A DNA stretch of 32,793 bases, from NCBI GenBank assembly GCA_017469845.1, contig JAFUFP010000031.1, positions 1-32,793 on the forward strand. Reading direction: 5' to 3'. The notes beneath the pieces are model-generated. The model was not told the origin of the DNA, made no database searches, and saw only the letters and a program-made list of their open reading frames with translations. Made by a program: the position numbers and the translations under genes. Of this stretch, positions 1 to 8,475 are shown piece after piece (within the stretch, counting starts at the first letter, position 1; every line of letters starts with the position of its first letter). The stretch comes from Bacteroidales bacterium (lineage in GTDB: Bacteria; Bacteroidota; Bacteroidia; Bacteroidales; UBA932).

Positions 1-259
1 CATTTTCAATGACTTATAAAAATATTATTATCAAGAATGTTACTCAAATCATCAATTTTTTTCACCGGGCCGACGGCCAAGCCGGTCGTGCCTTATCTAT
101 CGTCTTCTGACAGTATCAAGACTTTTTAAAGTGGACTCAAAAATGGATAAAAAAAGTTGATTTTCCACTATATTTTCGACTTTGTAAGTTCATTTTTTTT
201 CAAATTAGGACTATTTTGATATTGAAATGCACGTAATCGACATTGAAGGATTGACCTGT
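1..259. other. intergenic, no gene seen
   Basis: This is the left edge of the window, downstream of the HAD gene, which ends at 260. It is AT-rich apart from a GC-rich patch around 66-92 that can fold as an imperfect hairpin. No T-run follows that hairpin on either strand, so I do not call it a terminator. I see no open frame with a credible start. Confidence 0.5.
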
Positions 260-961
260 CTAAATAATATTTATGAGGTCTCCGAAAGAATCGATGATGA
301 ACTCCGTCCCGACTTCGCTGAGCATTTCCCGGGAATGGTTCCCGTAAGTGACTCCGCATCCCGTGCATCCGGCCGCATGTCCCATCATAATGTCGAAAGT
401 CGTGTCTCCGATCATTATGGCTTCGTCGGGGGAAGCTCCCTTTTCCGACAGGATCCTCAGGACCATCTCCGGATGCGGCTTGTGGTTGACGGCTTCATTG
501 ACGCCGAGGACAATGTCGAAAAGGTCGGTCATGTTTTCCCTTTCAAGGAAATGGAATATCGAGGGACGGCTTCTGCTGGAAGCGATGTTGAGGGATATCC
601 CCTTGTCTTTCAATGTTCTGAGAGTCTCTTTGACAGCGGGGAAAGGTTTTATCGAATCAAGCGCCAGAATCTTGAAGAGCCTTCGGTAGGTTGATGTGCA
701 TACCGAGATGAATTCTTCCTCGTCCTTTCCGGTCATCTTGCGGAACATCTCGTCAAGAGGAAGACCGATAAGGGATATGATCTCTTCACGGGGAACGTCC
801 TTTTCACCTATTTCCGCAAGAGACGCTTTGGCGGTACGTACGATGCCGTCGACGGTGTCCGCTATAGTTCCGTCGAAATCCAATATAAGCGTAGTGATTT
901 TTCTTCTTGGGTCCGTTTTCAACTGCTTGCACTTTATCTTGACAAAGATATCAAGAATCAA
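260..961 (-). CDS. HAD-superfamily hydrolase, phosphoglycolate phosphatase-like
   Basis: This is a 233-residue haloacid dehalogenase-type phosphatase, probably cytosolic and acting on a small phosphorylated metabolite. The motifs are visible in order: DFDGT (nucleophile D28, acid D30), a Ser in the NIASSRSR stretch (motif II), Lys in NHKPHP (motif III) and GDTTFD (motif IV). The helical cap after motif I gives the phosphoglycolate phosphatase/beta-phosphoglucomutase-like layout. The longest frame starts at a TTG that overlaps the stop of the upstream HTH gene (TTGA). There is no ATG before the first motif, so the start is TTG at 961 or a later TTG near 920. The overlap implies translational coupling with the regulator gene. 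The family is clear; the substrate cannot be read from the sequence. Confidence 0.88.
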   Translation of the reverse strand: MILDIFVKIKCKQLKTDPRRKITTLILDFDGTIADTVDGIVRTAKASLAEIGEKDVPREEIISLIGLPLDEMFRKMTGKDEEEFISVCTSTYRRLFKILALDSIKPFPAVKETLRTLKDKGISLNIASSRSRPSIFHFLERENMTDLFDIVLGVNEAVNHKPHPEMVLRILSEKGASPDEAIMIGDTTFDIMMGHAAGCTGCGVTYGNHSREMLSEVGTEFIIDSFGDLINII

Positions 962-1302
962 GAATTTTTCTCCAGCAGTCGGGATATTTTGTCAAGTATC
1001 GCTGATTTGCCCGGCGTGTTCTCGGAAGAAATGTCGCTGAGGATTGATTTGATGAGTTCAGCTTCTTCGGCCGTAAGATTGAGGTTCAGTCCTTCATCCT
1101 TACCTGCTGGATCGGTAAGGCTCACGTGTCTTCCGCTGGGACCTTTGGTTACAGTGAGCCCCTGCTCCCTCATCGTGCTGAGATAACGTTGTACGGTCCT
1201 TTTTGACAGTCCTGTCCTTTGCGCAAGTTCTTCGAGGGTGTAGTTGATTTCAGATGTCAGCAGCTTCACAAGGTGCTGATAGTGTCCGATTGTCTGTTGC
1301 AT
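958..1302 (-). CDS. short HTH regulator, WYL-regulator N-terminal type
   Basis: This 114-residue protein has an N-terminal winged-helix/HTH segment (residues about 5-55, with LEELAQRTGLSKRTVQRYLS as the recognition unit). A short helical region follows (LTAEEAELI and onwards) resembling the linker that precedes the WYL domain in DeoR/WYL-type regulators. The WYL ligand-binding domain itself is absent, and the protein ends where it would begin. I chose ATG 1302 because AAGGAG lies about 11 nt upstream. The frame stays open to an ATG at 1404 (148 aa), but that extension is not helix-turn-helix-like and has no Shine-Dalgarno. The stop overlaps the HAD start, so the two form a two-gene operon. 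DNA binding is likely; the target is unknown. Confidence 0.72.
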   Translation of the reverse strand: MQQTIGHYQHLVKLLTSEINYTLEELAQRTGLSKRTVQRYLSTMREQGLTVTKGPSGRHVSLTDPAGKDEGLNLNLTAEEAELIKSILSDISSENTPGKSAILDKISRLLEKNS

Positions 1303-2172
1303 TTTCTCTTCTCTCCTTTTCTGTTTACGATAAAGTTCACGCCATGCTCCGGGATGCGGCAATGTGGAACCGTATTCCTGGAAAGGTCGTTTTTGATATG
1401 TCATGTATGTAGGAGGATAGATTCCATGTCCAAATAATTATGGACGGAAGGAAGGCCACGTGCAAGTAGAAGAAGTGACAAGTCAAGAGTGTGAAGGGTG
1501 TGTGGCTTCCCCGGATCCGATCCTGCTTTCCTTTTAAAAAAAGGGCGCAGGTGGACCATAAATGAGCTCAGGGCTACCACACCCCTTATTCAAAGTATGA
1601 TCGCCCACGCCCGAAGGCGCAGGCGTTTATCTTCATACCGTGAATAATTTTGGAATTGTGGTAATTTGAGCTCCGGAATGAGATACAACGCTTGTGTCGA
1701 ATGTCGACCATGCCCGAAGGCATACGTATGTGTCTACGGCAAATATAGTGAAATTCCCTCAGTTACGGAAATCCTCTTTGACAACCTTTCTCCGAAAATG
1801 ATATCGCTTCCGTCTTGATTTGACCTTTGGAACAGGTATTTACTCACTTTTTTGTCATTTCTACAGGGGTAGGGGACTTTTTGGTTGCAAAAATCTCAGT
1901 ATGACAAAAAGTGTCGCAACCTGTATTGTTATTTGTACCCGGATTAAGAACGCCTGTTTCACGGACTTCATTTTACTTGGGAAAGGGTGTCCGATATCTG
2001 GAAGGGATTGTTCCGATGAGAGATCCCACGTGATCCGAGGCGGGTGGATTAGCCCCGGATCACATTCCGTGATTGCATGCGGCGGAACTTTTTTCAAAGG
2101 TTTCTGCCCTTTTCTTGTCAGGAAAGTACGATATTTGCACCTTGTTGAAGCGAAATCAATTTTTTTTGTAAG
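1303..2172. other. 870-nt spacer with hairpins, no convincing gene
   Basis: This spacer lies between the divergent HTH gene and the secreted protein gene at 2173. Two copies of the self-complementary decamer GCCCGAAGGC occur at 1609-1618 and 1712-1721, each inside a longer similar stretch. A strong stem (2030-2041 with 2052-2063) lies 110 nt upstream of the next gene. A frame open from 1820 to 2176 encodes a Cys-rich product unlike any real protein and overlaps the next start, so I leave it out. No rRNA, tRNA or known small-RNA core was recognised. Confidence 0.5.
2030..2063. other. strong stem-loop upstream of 2173 gene
   Basis: GTGATCCG (2030-2037) pairs perfectly with CGGATCAC (2056-2063). 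One A/C mismatch later, GGC (2039-2041) pairs with GCC (2052-2054), leaving a 10-nt loop. There is no T-run, so this is not a simple terminator. It could be a leader structure, the edge of an unrecognised small RNA or a dyad operator. Only the pairing is seen directly. Confidence 0.45.
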
Positions 2173-3378
2173 ATGAAATCACGAATTCTGACACTTATAG
2201 CGTTGTCCACCATGACGATGGCCCTTTCTTCAACGGTGGCTTCCGCCCAGACTCCCGCTGAGACGAAGCTCTACAACAAGACCATGAAGAAACCTTCGGT
2301 GAAAGCTTATGACAAGTTTTTGGCGAAGTTCCCTTCATCTTCTTATTCTTCGGAGATCCTTCTCCTGAGGGATACCGAACTCTTCTCGAAAGTTGACAAG
2401 AACGATGCGGCGGCTGTGAAGGCTTTCGCCCAGGCTCATCCGGATTCACCTCTTTCGGAGGAGATATCGGCACTTATCGTGTCCCACAACACTTCGCCTC
2501 TTTCGAAGGAGGATGCCATGAAAGCCGCTTCAGGATACAACGACGCCATCGGTTGGAGGAAGGACAATGTGGACCATGTCCTGGCAATAAAGCTTGACGG
2601 GGGAAACATCTCTCTCCAGAGTCTTTCTCTTGACGGGAAACCTGACGCGGATGCGATAGCGGTTCCTGTGCATTCTCTCTCTGACCTCACTCCGGCCCGA
2701 TTGGAGGGTAATCTTTCCATTGTCCTTATCGGGAATTCCCAGTACGCTTCCTTCGCATATGTCAACGAAGGGGAGTCCGCTGACAAGGAGTGGGTCGAGG
2801 CCCTCTGCGACATGGAATCCGGAATGGTCCACAACGCCATGTTCTATGGAAAGGAACTCTCATCCAAAGACGGCAAATATATCGAGGGACAGTGCCTTGA
2901 GGCTCTCTCCGGAGGGCTCATGACCTCGCAGCTTACATACCTTCTCGGAAAGATCTCCGAGAATCCTTCCCTCAAGGAAATCTCACGCGCGGATCTTCTG
3001 ACCGACGAGTCCATCGCATGGTGGCTGGACAAGAACCCCGATGCCCAGACTACGGCGAGGACAGTCCGTTTCGGAGCCCTCGATCCCGAGAGCTCAATCG
3101 TAGAGGCATACAAGAAGGCCAAGAAAGAAAACGGCAGAAACTTCAATGCGGCGCTTTTCGACCTTCGCGGATACACGATGATCTGCGCATATTCCAAGAC
3201 GACGAAGGACTATGTACTCGTCTGGTGCGAGCCGGTCTGCAAGAACCGCAACCGTGACCAGCTTCTCAATACGATTTACTTCGAGAACGACAACACCCTC
3301 GACCTCTTCTATTACAAGGGGAGGACGACTTTCAAGTTCAGGGTGAATCTCGCAACGAAGAATCTGCGCCGCTCGTAA
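2173..3378 (+). CDS. secreted protein of unknown function, TPR-like N-terminal half
   Basis: This 401-residue protein has a clear Sec signal peptide (residues 1-26, cleavage after ASA before Q). Residues about 30-115 are helical and contain two similar stretches (AYDKFLAKFPSSSYSSEI and AFAQAHPDSPLSEEI) that look like tetratricopeptide or Sel1-like half-repeats. These are typical of Bacteroidetes envelope proteins that handle partner proteins. The rest is a mixed alpha/beta domain I do not recognise. It is a stand-alone gene with a terminator-like hairpin after it (3443-3475). The ATG at 2173 is right because the signal peptide begins there. Location is the periplasm or outer surface; function is unknown. 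Confidence 0.82.
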   Translation: MKSRILTLIALSTMTMALSSTVASAQTPAETKLYNKTMKKPSVKAYDKFLAKFPSSSYSSEILLLRDTELFSKVDKNDAAAVKAFAQAHPDSPLSEEISALIVSHNTSPLSKEDAMKAASGYNDAIGWRKDNVDHVLAIKLDGGNISLQSLSLDGKPDADAIAVPVHSLSDLTPARLEGNLSIVLIGNSQYASFAYVNEGESADKEWVEALCDMESGMVHNAMFYGKELSSKDGKYIEGQCLEALSGGLMTSQLTYLLGKISENPSLKEISRADLLTDESIAWWLDKNPDAQTTARTVRFGALDPESSIVEAYKKAKKENGRNFNAALFDLRGYTMICAYSKTTKDYVLVWCEPVCKNRNRDQLLNTIYFENDNTLDLFYYKGRTTFKFRVNLATKNLRRS

Positions 3379-3442
3379 GGCCAGTTTCCGTTCCTGTTCC
3401 GGAGCGGAAATAAAGCGAAATAAAGGACAAAATTGGCATCAT

Positions 3443-3475
3443 CCGGGGAATTTCACCACAGAATTCCCCGGTTTT
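3443..3475 (+). terminator. Rho-independent terminator after 2173 gene
   Basis: A perfect 10-bp stem (CCGGGGAATT at 3443-3452 with AATTCCCCGG at 3462-3471) encloses a 9-nt loop and is followed by TTTT. It lies 65 nt after the stop of the secreted protein gene and before the acyl-CoA synthetase gene. Confidence 0.7.
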
Positions 3476-3614
3476 GCCACAAAAAAGGGCTGATTCCGCC
3501 TCAGGTGGAGTGCTCGCCACAAATATTTTTTTGTTTCGGATATTGATTATACCTTAGCTTCGGATATTATGGGGTGACGTTTTCCCCCTATGTAAATAAT
3601 CAGATATTTCACAG

Positions 3615-5372
3615 ATGATAGAAAGATTTCTGAAGCAGACCACCTTCTCCGACCAGGAGGATTTCATAAGGAACTTCCATATTGAAGTCCCGGAGAATTT
3701 CAATTTCGCCTATGACGTTATGGATGTCTGGGCTGAGGAGAAACCCACCAAAACCGCTCTTCTTTGGACAAATGACAAGGGTGAGTGCATCCGTTTCTCT
3801 TTCGCTGACATCAAGCGTCTTTCCGACCGCACGGCGTCATATTTCCAGACCCTGGGAATAGGCAAGGGCGACATGGTGATGGTCATGCTCAAAAGAAGAT
3901 ATGAGTTCTGGCTCACGATGATGGGACTGAGCAAGATCGGCGCTGTCGCCATCCCCGCTACCCACCTTCTGACCGGCCACGATATAGTCTACAGGAACAA
4001 CCGCGCAAGCATCAAGGCGATAATATGCGCCGGGGAAAAAGTGATCCTCGATCACGTTCTCGACGCCATGCCCGAGAGCCCTACGGTGAAAACGCTCATA
4101 AGCGTCGGCCCCGAGGTTCCTCCCGAATTCCATGACATGCACGCCGAGTGGGAGAATGTGCCGGAATTCGTGCGTCCCGCGAATGTCAACACGAACGACG
4201 ACATCATGCTGATGTATTTCACCAGCGGAACGAGCGGCAACCCCAAGATGGTCGCCCATGATCATATGTACGCCCTTGGCCATCTTGCGACAGGTGTATA
4301 CTGGCACAATCTTACCGAGGACAGCATTCATTTGACGATTGCTGATACGGGTTGGGGCAAAGCCGTATGGGGCAAACTCTACGGCCAGTGGTTCGCCGGA
4401 GCGACCGTCTTCGTTTATGACCACGAGAAGTTCACTCCTTCAGACATGTTGGAAATGATTTCGAAGTACAAGATAACTTCTCTCTGCGCCCCTCCGACAA
4501 TATACCGTTTCCTCATCAAGGAGGACTTCTCGAAGTATGACCTGTCGTCACTCCGCTACTGCTGCACGGCCGGTGAAGCCCTCAACGGAGCCGTATACGA
4601 TACCTTCAAACAGCTTACCGGGCTTTCGCTTCACGAAGGATTCGGCCAGACGGAAACTACCATGACTCTGGGAACCTTCCCTTGGATGGAACCCAAGCCC
4701 GGCAGCATGGGAGTTCCCAATCCCCAGTACGACATCGACCTTCTGCTTCCTGACGGAACCCGTGCCAAGGACGGTGAGAGGGGAGAAATCGTTATCCGTA
4801 CCGACAAAGGAAAACCTCTCGGTCTTTTCAAGGGATACTACCGTGATCCGGTTCTTACCGAGATGGCATGGCATGACGGAGTATACCACACCGGAGACGT
4901 CGCGGTGAGGGATTCTGACGGATACTACTGGTTCGTCGGAAGGAACGATGACGTCATAAAGAGCAGCGGTTACCGTATCAGCCCCTTCGAGGTGGAAAGC
5001 GTCCTTATGAAGCACCCCGCCGTTGTGGAGTGCGCCGTCACTGGTGTACCTGATGATGTCAGGGGAATGATCGTCAAGGCGACTATAGTTCTTGCCAAGG
5101 ATTGGAAGAGCAAGGCCGGAGATGATCTCGTGAAGGAACTCCAGACTTACGTGAAGACCAATACGGCACCTTACAAGTATCCCAGGGCGATAGAGTTCGT
5201 CGATGAACTTCCCAAGACGATCAGCGGAAAGATCCGCAGGGTCGAGATCCGTGACAAGGACAAGAAACTCACCATCGCCGAAGCTCTCCGCAAACTCCGG
5301 GAGATAGCTTTCCGCAAGATGCCTTCGAAGTGGTCGGCGAACAACGTCAACTGGCCCGAGAACATCCTTTAG
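3615..5372 (+). CDS. AMP-forming acyl-CoA synthetase
   Basis: This 585-residue member of the ANL (adenylate-forming) superfamily activates a carboxylic acid with ATP and CoA to give acyl-CoA, AMP and PPi in the cytosol. The P-loop-like motif YFTSGTSGNPK starts at residue 201. The GFGQTET motif, the hinge region YHTGDVAVRDSDGYYWFVGR and the C-terminal PKTISGKIRR with the catalytic Lys (K539) are all present, so the enzyme looks intact. Length and motif spacing fit the medium-chain/ACSM-like branch more than acetyl-CoA synthetase, which is usually about 650 aa. The acid used (short-, medium- or branched-chain) cannot be fixed from sequence. It is a single gene, converging on the beta-barrel gene 46 nt downstream. 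Confidence 0.93.
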   Translation: MIERFLKQTTFSDQEDFIRNFHIEVPENFNFAYDVMDVWAEEKPTKTALLWTNDKGECIRFSFADIKRLSDRTASYFQTLGIGKGDMVMVMLKRRYEFWLTMMGLSKIGAVAIPATHLLTGHDIVYRNNRASIKAIICAGEKVILDHVLDAMPESPTVKTLISVGPEVPPEFHDMHAEWENVPEFVRPANVNTNDDIMLMYFTSGTSGNPKMVAHDHMYALGHLATGVYWHNLTEDSIHLTIADTGWGKAVWGKLYGQWFAGATVFVYDHEKFTPSDMLEMISKYKITSLCAPPTIYRFLIKEDFSKYDLSSLRYCCTAGEALNGAVYDTFKQLTGLSLHEGFGQTETTMTLGTFPWMEPKPGSMGVPNPQYDIDLLLPDGTRAKDGERGEIVIRTDKGKPLGLFKGYYRDPVLTEMAWHDGVYHTGDVAVRDSDGYYWFVGRNDDVIKSSGYRISPFEVESVLMKHPAVVECAVTGVPDDVRGMIVKATIVLAKDWKSKAGDDLVKELQTYVKTNTAPYKYPRAIEFVDELPKTISGKIRRVEIRDKDKKLTIAEALRKLREIAFRKMPSKWSANNVNWPENIL

Positions 5373-5418
5373 TGAACCGGGCCGGAAACGGCGAAATGAC
5401 TATTTATCGGGCCTCGCT

Positions 5419-6057
5419 TCAGAATCGGATACCGACTCCAGCCCTGAAGCCGGGCCCGAATTCGCTACCCCAGTTCAGCTCGGCTGAACCGTATACCTTC
5501 TTACCGAAACGGGCTCCGAAGGGAATCGCCTCGAATGTGAAGTAGACATCGTCCGAATCGTCCCCCGAAAGGAGGGAGGCACCGGCGGCCAGTCCCGAGT
5601 AGAGCTGCCATTTGCCCCTGTTGAGGTATGTGAAATGAACTCCGGGGAGGAGTGATACGGATTTCCAGTGGTCGGTGCTGATGACAGGACCGTTCTCTTC
5701 GTCCTTCCTGTCGGCTCTCGCCGCTCCGTAGTTGAGGTCACCAGTTACCATGAGCCAATTGTTCACCTGGTATCCTCCTCTCAAGGAAAATCCTGGGGAG
5801 CAGGTGATTTCGTCATAGTTGGCTTGGGGAGTGTAGAGTCCGAAAGTGAATATCACCGCGAAAATCTCGGCGAAGGGGCGGAAGACTTCTCCCGTGACCG
5901 CGTAAGTTCCCGCATAGGAAGTCGGGCCGATGCCGGCTTCAAGACTCCAGGTGCCGGGTTCCACGTTCCTGGTTTGGGCGGATGCGTTCGATGAAAAGGC
6001 GAACATGGCAATGGCGATGCACGCCGCTATGGAGACGGATTGTATTGACGATTTCAT
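5419..6057 (-). CDS. outer-membrane beta-barrel protein
   Basis: This 212-residue protein has a signal peptide (residues 1-28, ending SNASAQ). Alternating hydrophobic strands follow, with frequent Gly and aromatic residues (for example SLRGGYQVNNWLMVTGDLNY and ELNWGSEFGPGFRAGVGIRF). It ends in Phe, as substrates of the BAM complex do. Length and pattern fit a small 8- to 10-strand Bacteroidetes barrel. There is no plug or catalytic motif. It is transcribed toward the acyl-CoA synthetase gene, with its own start just after the end of the PLP-enzyme gene. Its role (porin, adhesin or structural) cannot be told. Confidence 0.82.
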   Translation of the reverse strand: MKSSIQSVSIAACIAIAMFAFSSNASAQTRNVEPGTWSLEAGIGPTSYAGTYAVTGEVFRPFAEIFAVIFTFGLYTPQANYDEITCSPGFSLRGGYQVNNWLMVTGDLNYGAARADRKDEENGPVISTDHWKSVSLLPGVHFTYLNRGKWQLYSGLAAGASLLSGDDSDDVYFTFEAIPFGARFGKKVYGSAELNWGSEFGPGFRAGVGIRF

Positions 6058-6114
6058 GGTGAATGAGGTTTATATTCTTTGAATGCGGCAAATGGTATGC
6101 CGGAAATTCAAATG

Positions 6115-7305
6115 CTATGCATGAAGGGCTTCTTTGAGTTTGCCCAGGCAATCAAGGACCATTTTCCTCGGGCATCCGATGTTCAGTCTCATGAATCCGC
6201 TCCCTTCTTCTCCGAATATGGCTCCGTCATTGAGTGCCAGTCCGGCTTTGTCGACGAACAGTTCGATGAGTTTACGGTGGCTTAACCCGAGAGAGCGGCA
6301 ATCAAGCCAGATGAGGAAAGATGCCTGGGGCCTAAGGGGTTTTATGAGGGGTAGATTCTCTTTGCAGAACTCTTCAACTGCGATGACGTTCCCTTCCAGG
6401 TATGAAATCATCTGCTGTCTCCATTCTTCCCCCTCGGGAGTGAATGCCGCCATGGTCGCGATTCCGGAGAAGATAGGCATTCCGTTGAACTCATTGCCTT
6501 CGATCCATCCGAAGAGTTTTTCGCGGAGCGCTTTGTCCGGGACAATCGCGTAGGAACTCACGATTCCTGCGATGTTGAATGTCTTTGAAGGAGCACCGAA
6601 GGTGATGCTTATCTTCGCCGCCTTGTCCGATACGCTTGCGAAAGGGATGTGCTTGTTCCCGAAGAGGGCCATGTCGCAATGGATCTCATCCGATATCACA
6701 ATGACGTTGTGCTCGTAGCAGATGTCAGCCAGACGTGAGAGCGTCTCCTTGTCCCAAACGATTCCGGCGGGATTGTGGGGATTGGAAAGGATGAACAACT
6801 TGCAAGCGGGATCCTTCAGGATTTCCTCCAAGTTGCCGAAGTCCATAGAATATGATCCGTCGGGATTCTGGATGAGTGGATTGCGGACAACCTCAAGTCC
6901 ATTGCCTTCGGGGACGATATGGAAAGGATGGTATACCGGTGATTGTATCACTACCTTGTCTCCGGCATGCAAGAAAGCGTTTACGACCATTCCGATACCC
7001 TTCACTATACCGGGAATGAATGTCATCCATTCAGTTTCCGGAGTCCATCCATGATGGGATCCTATCCAGGCGGAGACCCTTTCCCAATAACCTTCAGGAA
7101 CACCCGTGTATCCGAATATGGGATGCTCGAGTCTTTTTTTCATCGCGTCAACTATGAAGGGGGGAGTCTCGAATTCCATATCGGCGACCCACATGGGAAG
7201 CAGATCCTTCTTGCCGAACAATTCTTCGAGCATGTCCCATTTGATGGCACCTGTACCTTTTCGATCAACTGTTTTATCGAAATCGTAGATCATTGAATAA
7301 AGCAT
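6115..7305 (-). CDS. patB: MalY/PatB-type PLP-dependent C-S lyase / aminotransferase
   Basis: This 396-residue fold-type I PLP enzyme belongs to the MalY/PatB branch, whose members cleave cystathionine or cysteine to homocysteine or sulfide, pyruvate and ammonia. Landmarks are the N-terminal MWVADMEF, the SNPHNPAG loop (about residues 174-181), SDEIH with the PLP-ring Asp (D206), and APSKTFNIAG with the Schiff-base Lys (K241). A C-terminal substrate-carboxylate Arg lies in GFMRLNIG. The frame starts at ATG 7305; an in-frame ATG at 7293 (MIYDFDKT) is an equally good start. A promoter at 7369-7399 and two palindromes in the leader precede it. Some family members are aminotransferases or regulators, so the exact reaction is inferred. 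Confidence 0.9.
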   Translation of the reverse strand: MLYSMIYDFDKTVDRKGTGAIKWDMLEELFGKKDLLPMWVADMEFETPPFIVDAMKKRLEHPIFGYTGVPEGYWERVSAWIGSHHGWTPETEWMTFIPGIVKGIGMVVNAFLHAGDKVVIQSPVYHPFHIVPEGNGLEVVRNPLIQNPDGSYSMDFGNLEEILKDPACKLFILSNPHNPAGIVWDKETLSRLADICYEHNVIVISDEIHCDMALFGNKHIPFASVSDKAAKISITFGAPSKTFNIAGIVSSYAIVPDKALREKLFGWIEGNEFNGMPIFSGIATMAAFTPEGEEWRQQMISYLEGNVIAVEEFCKENLPLIKPLRPQASFLIWLDCRSLGLSHRKLIELFVDKAGLALNDGAIFGEEGSGFMRLNIGCPRKMVLDCLGKLKEALHA

Positions 7306-7318
7306 TTTTGTGGTTTAC

Positions 7319-7354
7319 GAAACGCGTTTCCAGGAACAAAACCTCCGGTTCCTG
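7319..7354. promoter_or_regulatory. paired palindromes in the leader of the PLP-enzyme gene
   Basis: GAAACGCGTTTC (7319-7330) is a perfect 12-bp palindrome 13 nt before the ATG at 7305. Directly beside it, CAGGAAC (7331-7337) and GTTCCTG (7348-7354) form a 7-bp inverted repeat with a 10-nt spacer. Both lie between the promoter and the start codon, where an operator would block transcription or translation. The half-site GAAACG and central CG recall LacI-family operators, but no such regulator is in the window. Confidence 0.4.
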
Positions 7355-7368
7355 AATCCTTGCGTAGA

Positions 7369-7399
7369 CAAAAGTACCTCTTTCCGGAGGTAATCCCAA
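7369..7399 (-). promoter_or_regulatory. Bacteroidetes-type promoter for PLP-enzyme gene
   Basis: Read on the minus strand, TTG (7399-7397), a 20-nt spacer and TACTTTTG (7376-7369) match the TTG/TAnnTTTG promoter of this phylum. The -7 box ends 63 nt before the start codon. Confidence 0.6.
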
Positions 7400-7447
7400 A
7401 ATGTGAAGCGAAAATATCAAAAAAACGGAAATTGGTAAGATTTGCGC

Positions 7448-7477
7448 TTGTTTATTAGGAAAAAGGTGGTATATTTG
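7448..7477 (+). promoter_or_regulatory. promoter of tRNA-Val
   Basis: TTG (7448-7450), exactly 19 nt, and TATATTTG (7470-7477) form a textbook Bacteroidetes promoter. The tRNA starts 11 nt after the -7 box. Confidence 0.78.
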
Positions 7478-7487
7478 CAATCCCAAT

Positions 7488-7565
7488 GAGGGTTTAGCTC
7501 AGTTGGTTTAGAGCGCTTGCTTGACAGGCAAGAGGTCACTGGTTCAAATCCAGTAATCCTCACCA
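7488..7565 (+). tRNA. tRNA-Val(GAC)
   Basis: A full cloverleaf can be drawn. The acceptor stem GAGGGTT pairs with AATCCTC (one G-T pair). The D-arm has GCTC/GAGC, and the anticodon stem CTTGC/GCAAG holds loop TTGACAG with anticodon GAC. The T-arm ACTGG/CCAGT has loop TTCAAAT. Discriminator A is at 7562 and an encoded CCA at 7563-7565. GAC reads the Val codon GUC. It has its own promoter and a terminator at 7578-7607. The accessory gene stretch begins just after it, but I found no second copy of its 3' end, so use as an integration site is not shown. Confidence 0.95.
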
Positions 7566-7577
7566 AGTATTAATGAG

Positions 7578-7607
7578 GCACTTACGGTTTCCGTAGGTGC
7601 TTTTTTT
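7578..7607 (+). terminator. Rho-independent terminator of tRNA-Val
   Basis: GCACTTACGG (7578-7587) pairs with CCGTAGGTGC (7591-7600) with one T-G wobble, around a TTT loop, and is followed by seven Ts. Confidence 0.85.
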
Positions 7608-7635
7608 GTCAGTTCTCGGATTTGTCTTATTTTTA
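7606..7635 (+). promoter_or_regulatory. possible promoter for 7669 gene
   Basis: TTG (7606-7608) overlaps the T-run of the tRNA terminator. After a 19-nt spacer comes TATTTTTA (7628-7635), one base off TAnnTTTG. The gene starts 33 nt further on. Confidence 0.5.
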
Positions 7636-7668
7636 TCCAGCGGTTAAGTCATAAATCCATTGCCTGTC

Positions 7669-8430
7669 ATGAAACGAGTTAAGTTGTTGCTGTTCTCTCT
7701 CCTTTTTGCCCTATGTCTGTTTCCTTCGTATGCACAAGATTCAGAACTTACTCCTTCTGAAAATCATGCGATTCGAGCTTTTGTCAATGATATGAAGTAT
7801 GGCAGGAAGGAACTCATTGCTGAGGCGATTTCGTATCCCTTAGAACGTCGATATCCTTTGGAACCGATTAGATCTGCAGAAGAATTCATCGCCCATTATG
7901 ATGAATTCATTGATTCTGTTCTCATTGATTCATTGCTGAATACAAGTTGGGAAAGAATTGGATGGCGGGGAATAACTTGCATAGGTCAATACGCAATCTG
8001 GGGAGAAATTAGAGATGACGGAGAATTCGGGGTTTATTCATTTGCTTTGAATGACAAAGGACAAGAAAGATGGCTAGAATGTGTTGAGAAACAAAGAGGC
8101 CTATTGCATTCCTCTCTCCAAGATTTTGATGTTCCGGAATATATGATAAAAGCTGGAAAGTATATTGTAAGGATTGATAAGATGGCTGACGAGTCATACA
8201 GATATGCCTCATGGAGTGGGAGTAAGAGCATTTCTTCAAAACCCGATTTGATAGTCTATGGTGGAACTCATGAGGTCCTTGGAACGATCCACGAATATCA
8301 TTATTCATTCAGAAATGGAGATTACGAATATCAAGTAGTGGGAGGAGGTCCTTACAATTGTCCTTTTAGCTTGGAGGTCCTAAGGGGGGATAAGGTCTTG
8401 CTTTATCATGATGGAGAATTGTACTATTGA
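7669..8430 (+). CDS. secreted protein of unknown function
   Basis: This 253-residue protein has a signal peptide (residues 1-22, ending PSYAQ). I chose ATG 7669; the frame opens 9 nt earlier at a TTG, but the signal peptide MKRVKLLLFS starts at the ATG. Residues about 25-80 (AIRAFVNDMKYGRKELIAEAISYPLERRYPLEPIRS, in parts) look like an alpha+beta NTF2/SnoaL-like segment. The C-terminal half has beta-strand character (EYHYSFRNGDYEYQVVGGGP). There are no catalytic signatures and no lipobox. It is the first of five consecutive small secreted-protein genes after the tRNA, and it lacks the promoter duplication seen for two of the later ones. Function is unknown. Confidence 0.75.
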   Translation: MKRVKLLLFSLLFALCLFPSYAQDSELTPSENHAIRAFVNDMKYGRKELIAEAISYPLERRYPLEPIRSAEEFIAHYDEFIDSVLIDSLLNTSWERIGWRGITCIGQYAIWGEIRDDGEFGVYSFALNDKGQERWLECVEKQRGLLHSSLQDFDVPEYMIKAGKYIVRIDKMADESYRYASWSGSKSISSKPDLIVYGGTHEVLGTIHEYHYSFRNGDYEYQVVGGGPYNCPFSLEVLRGDKVLLYHDGELYY

Positions 8431-8475
8431 TTTCTTGTTCCCTTCAATGGGTTATTCTTCGATGCAGGACCAATA

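Noticed and set aside
1820..2176. 118-aa + strand ORF
   Set aside because: Cys/Phe-rich, no recognisable domain, and it overlaps the start of the well-supported gene at 2173.
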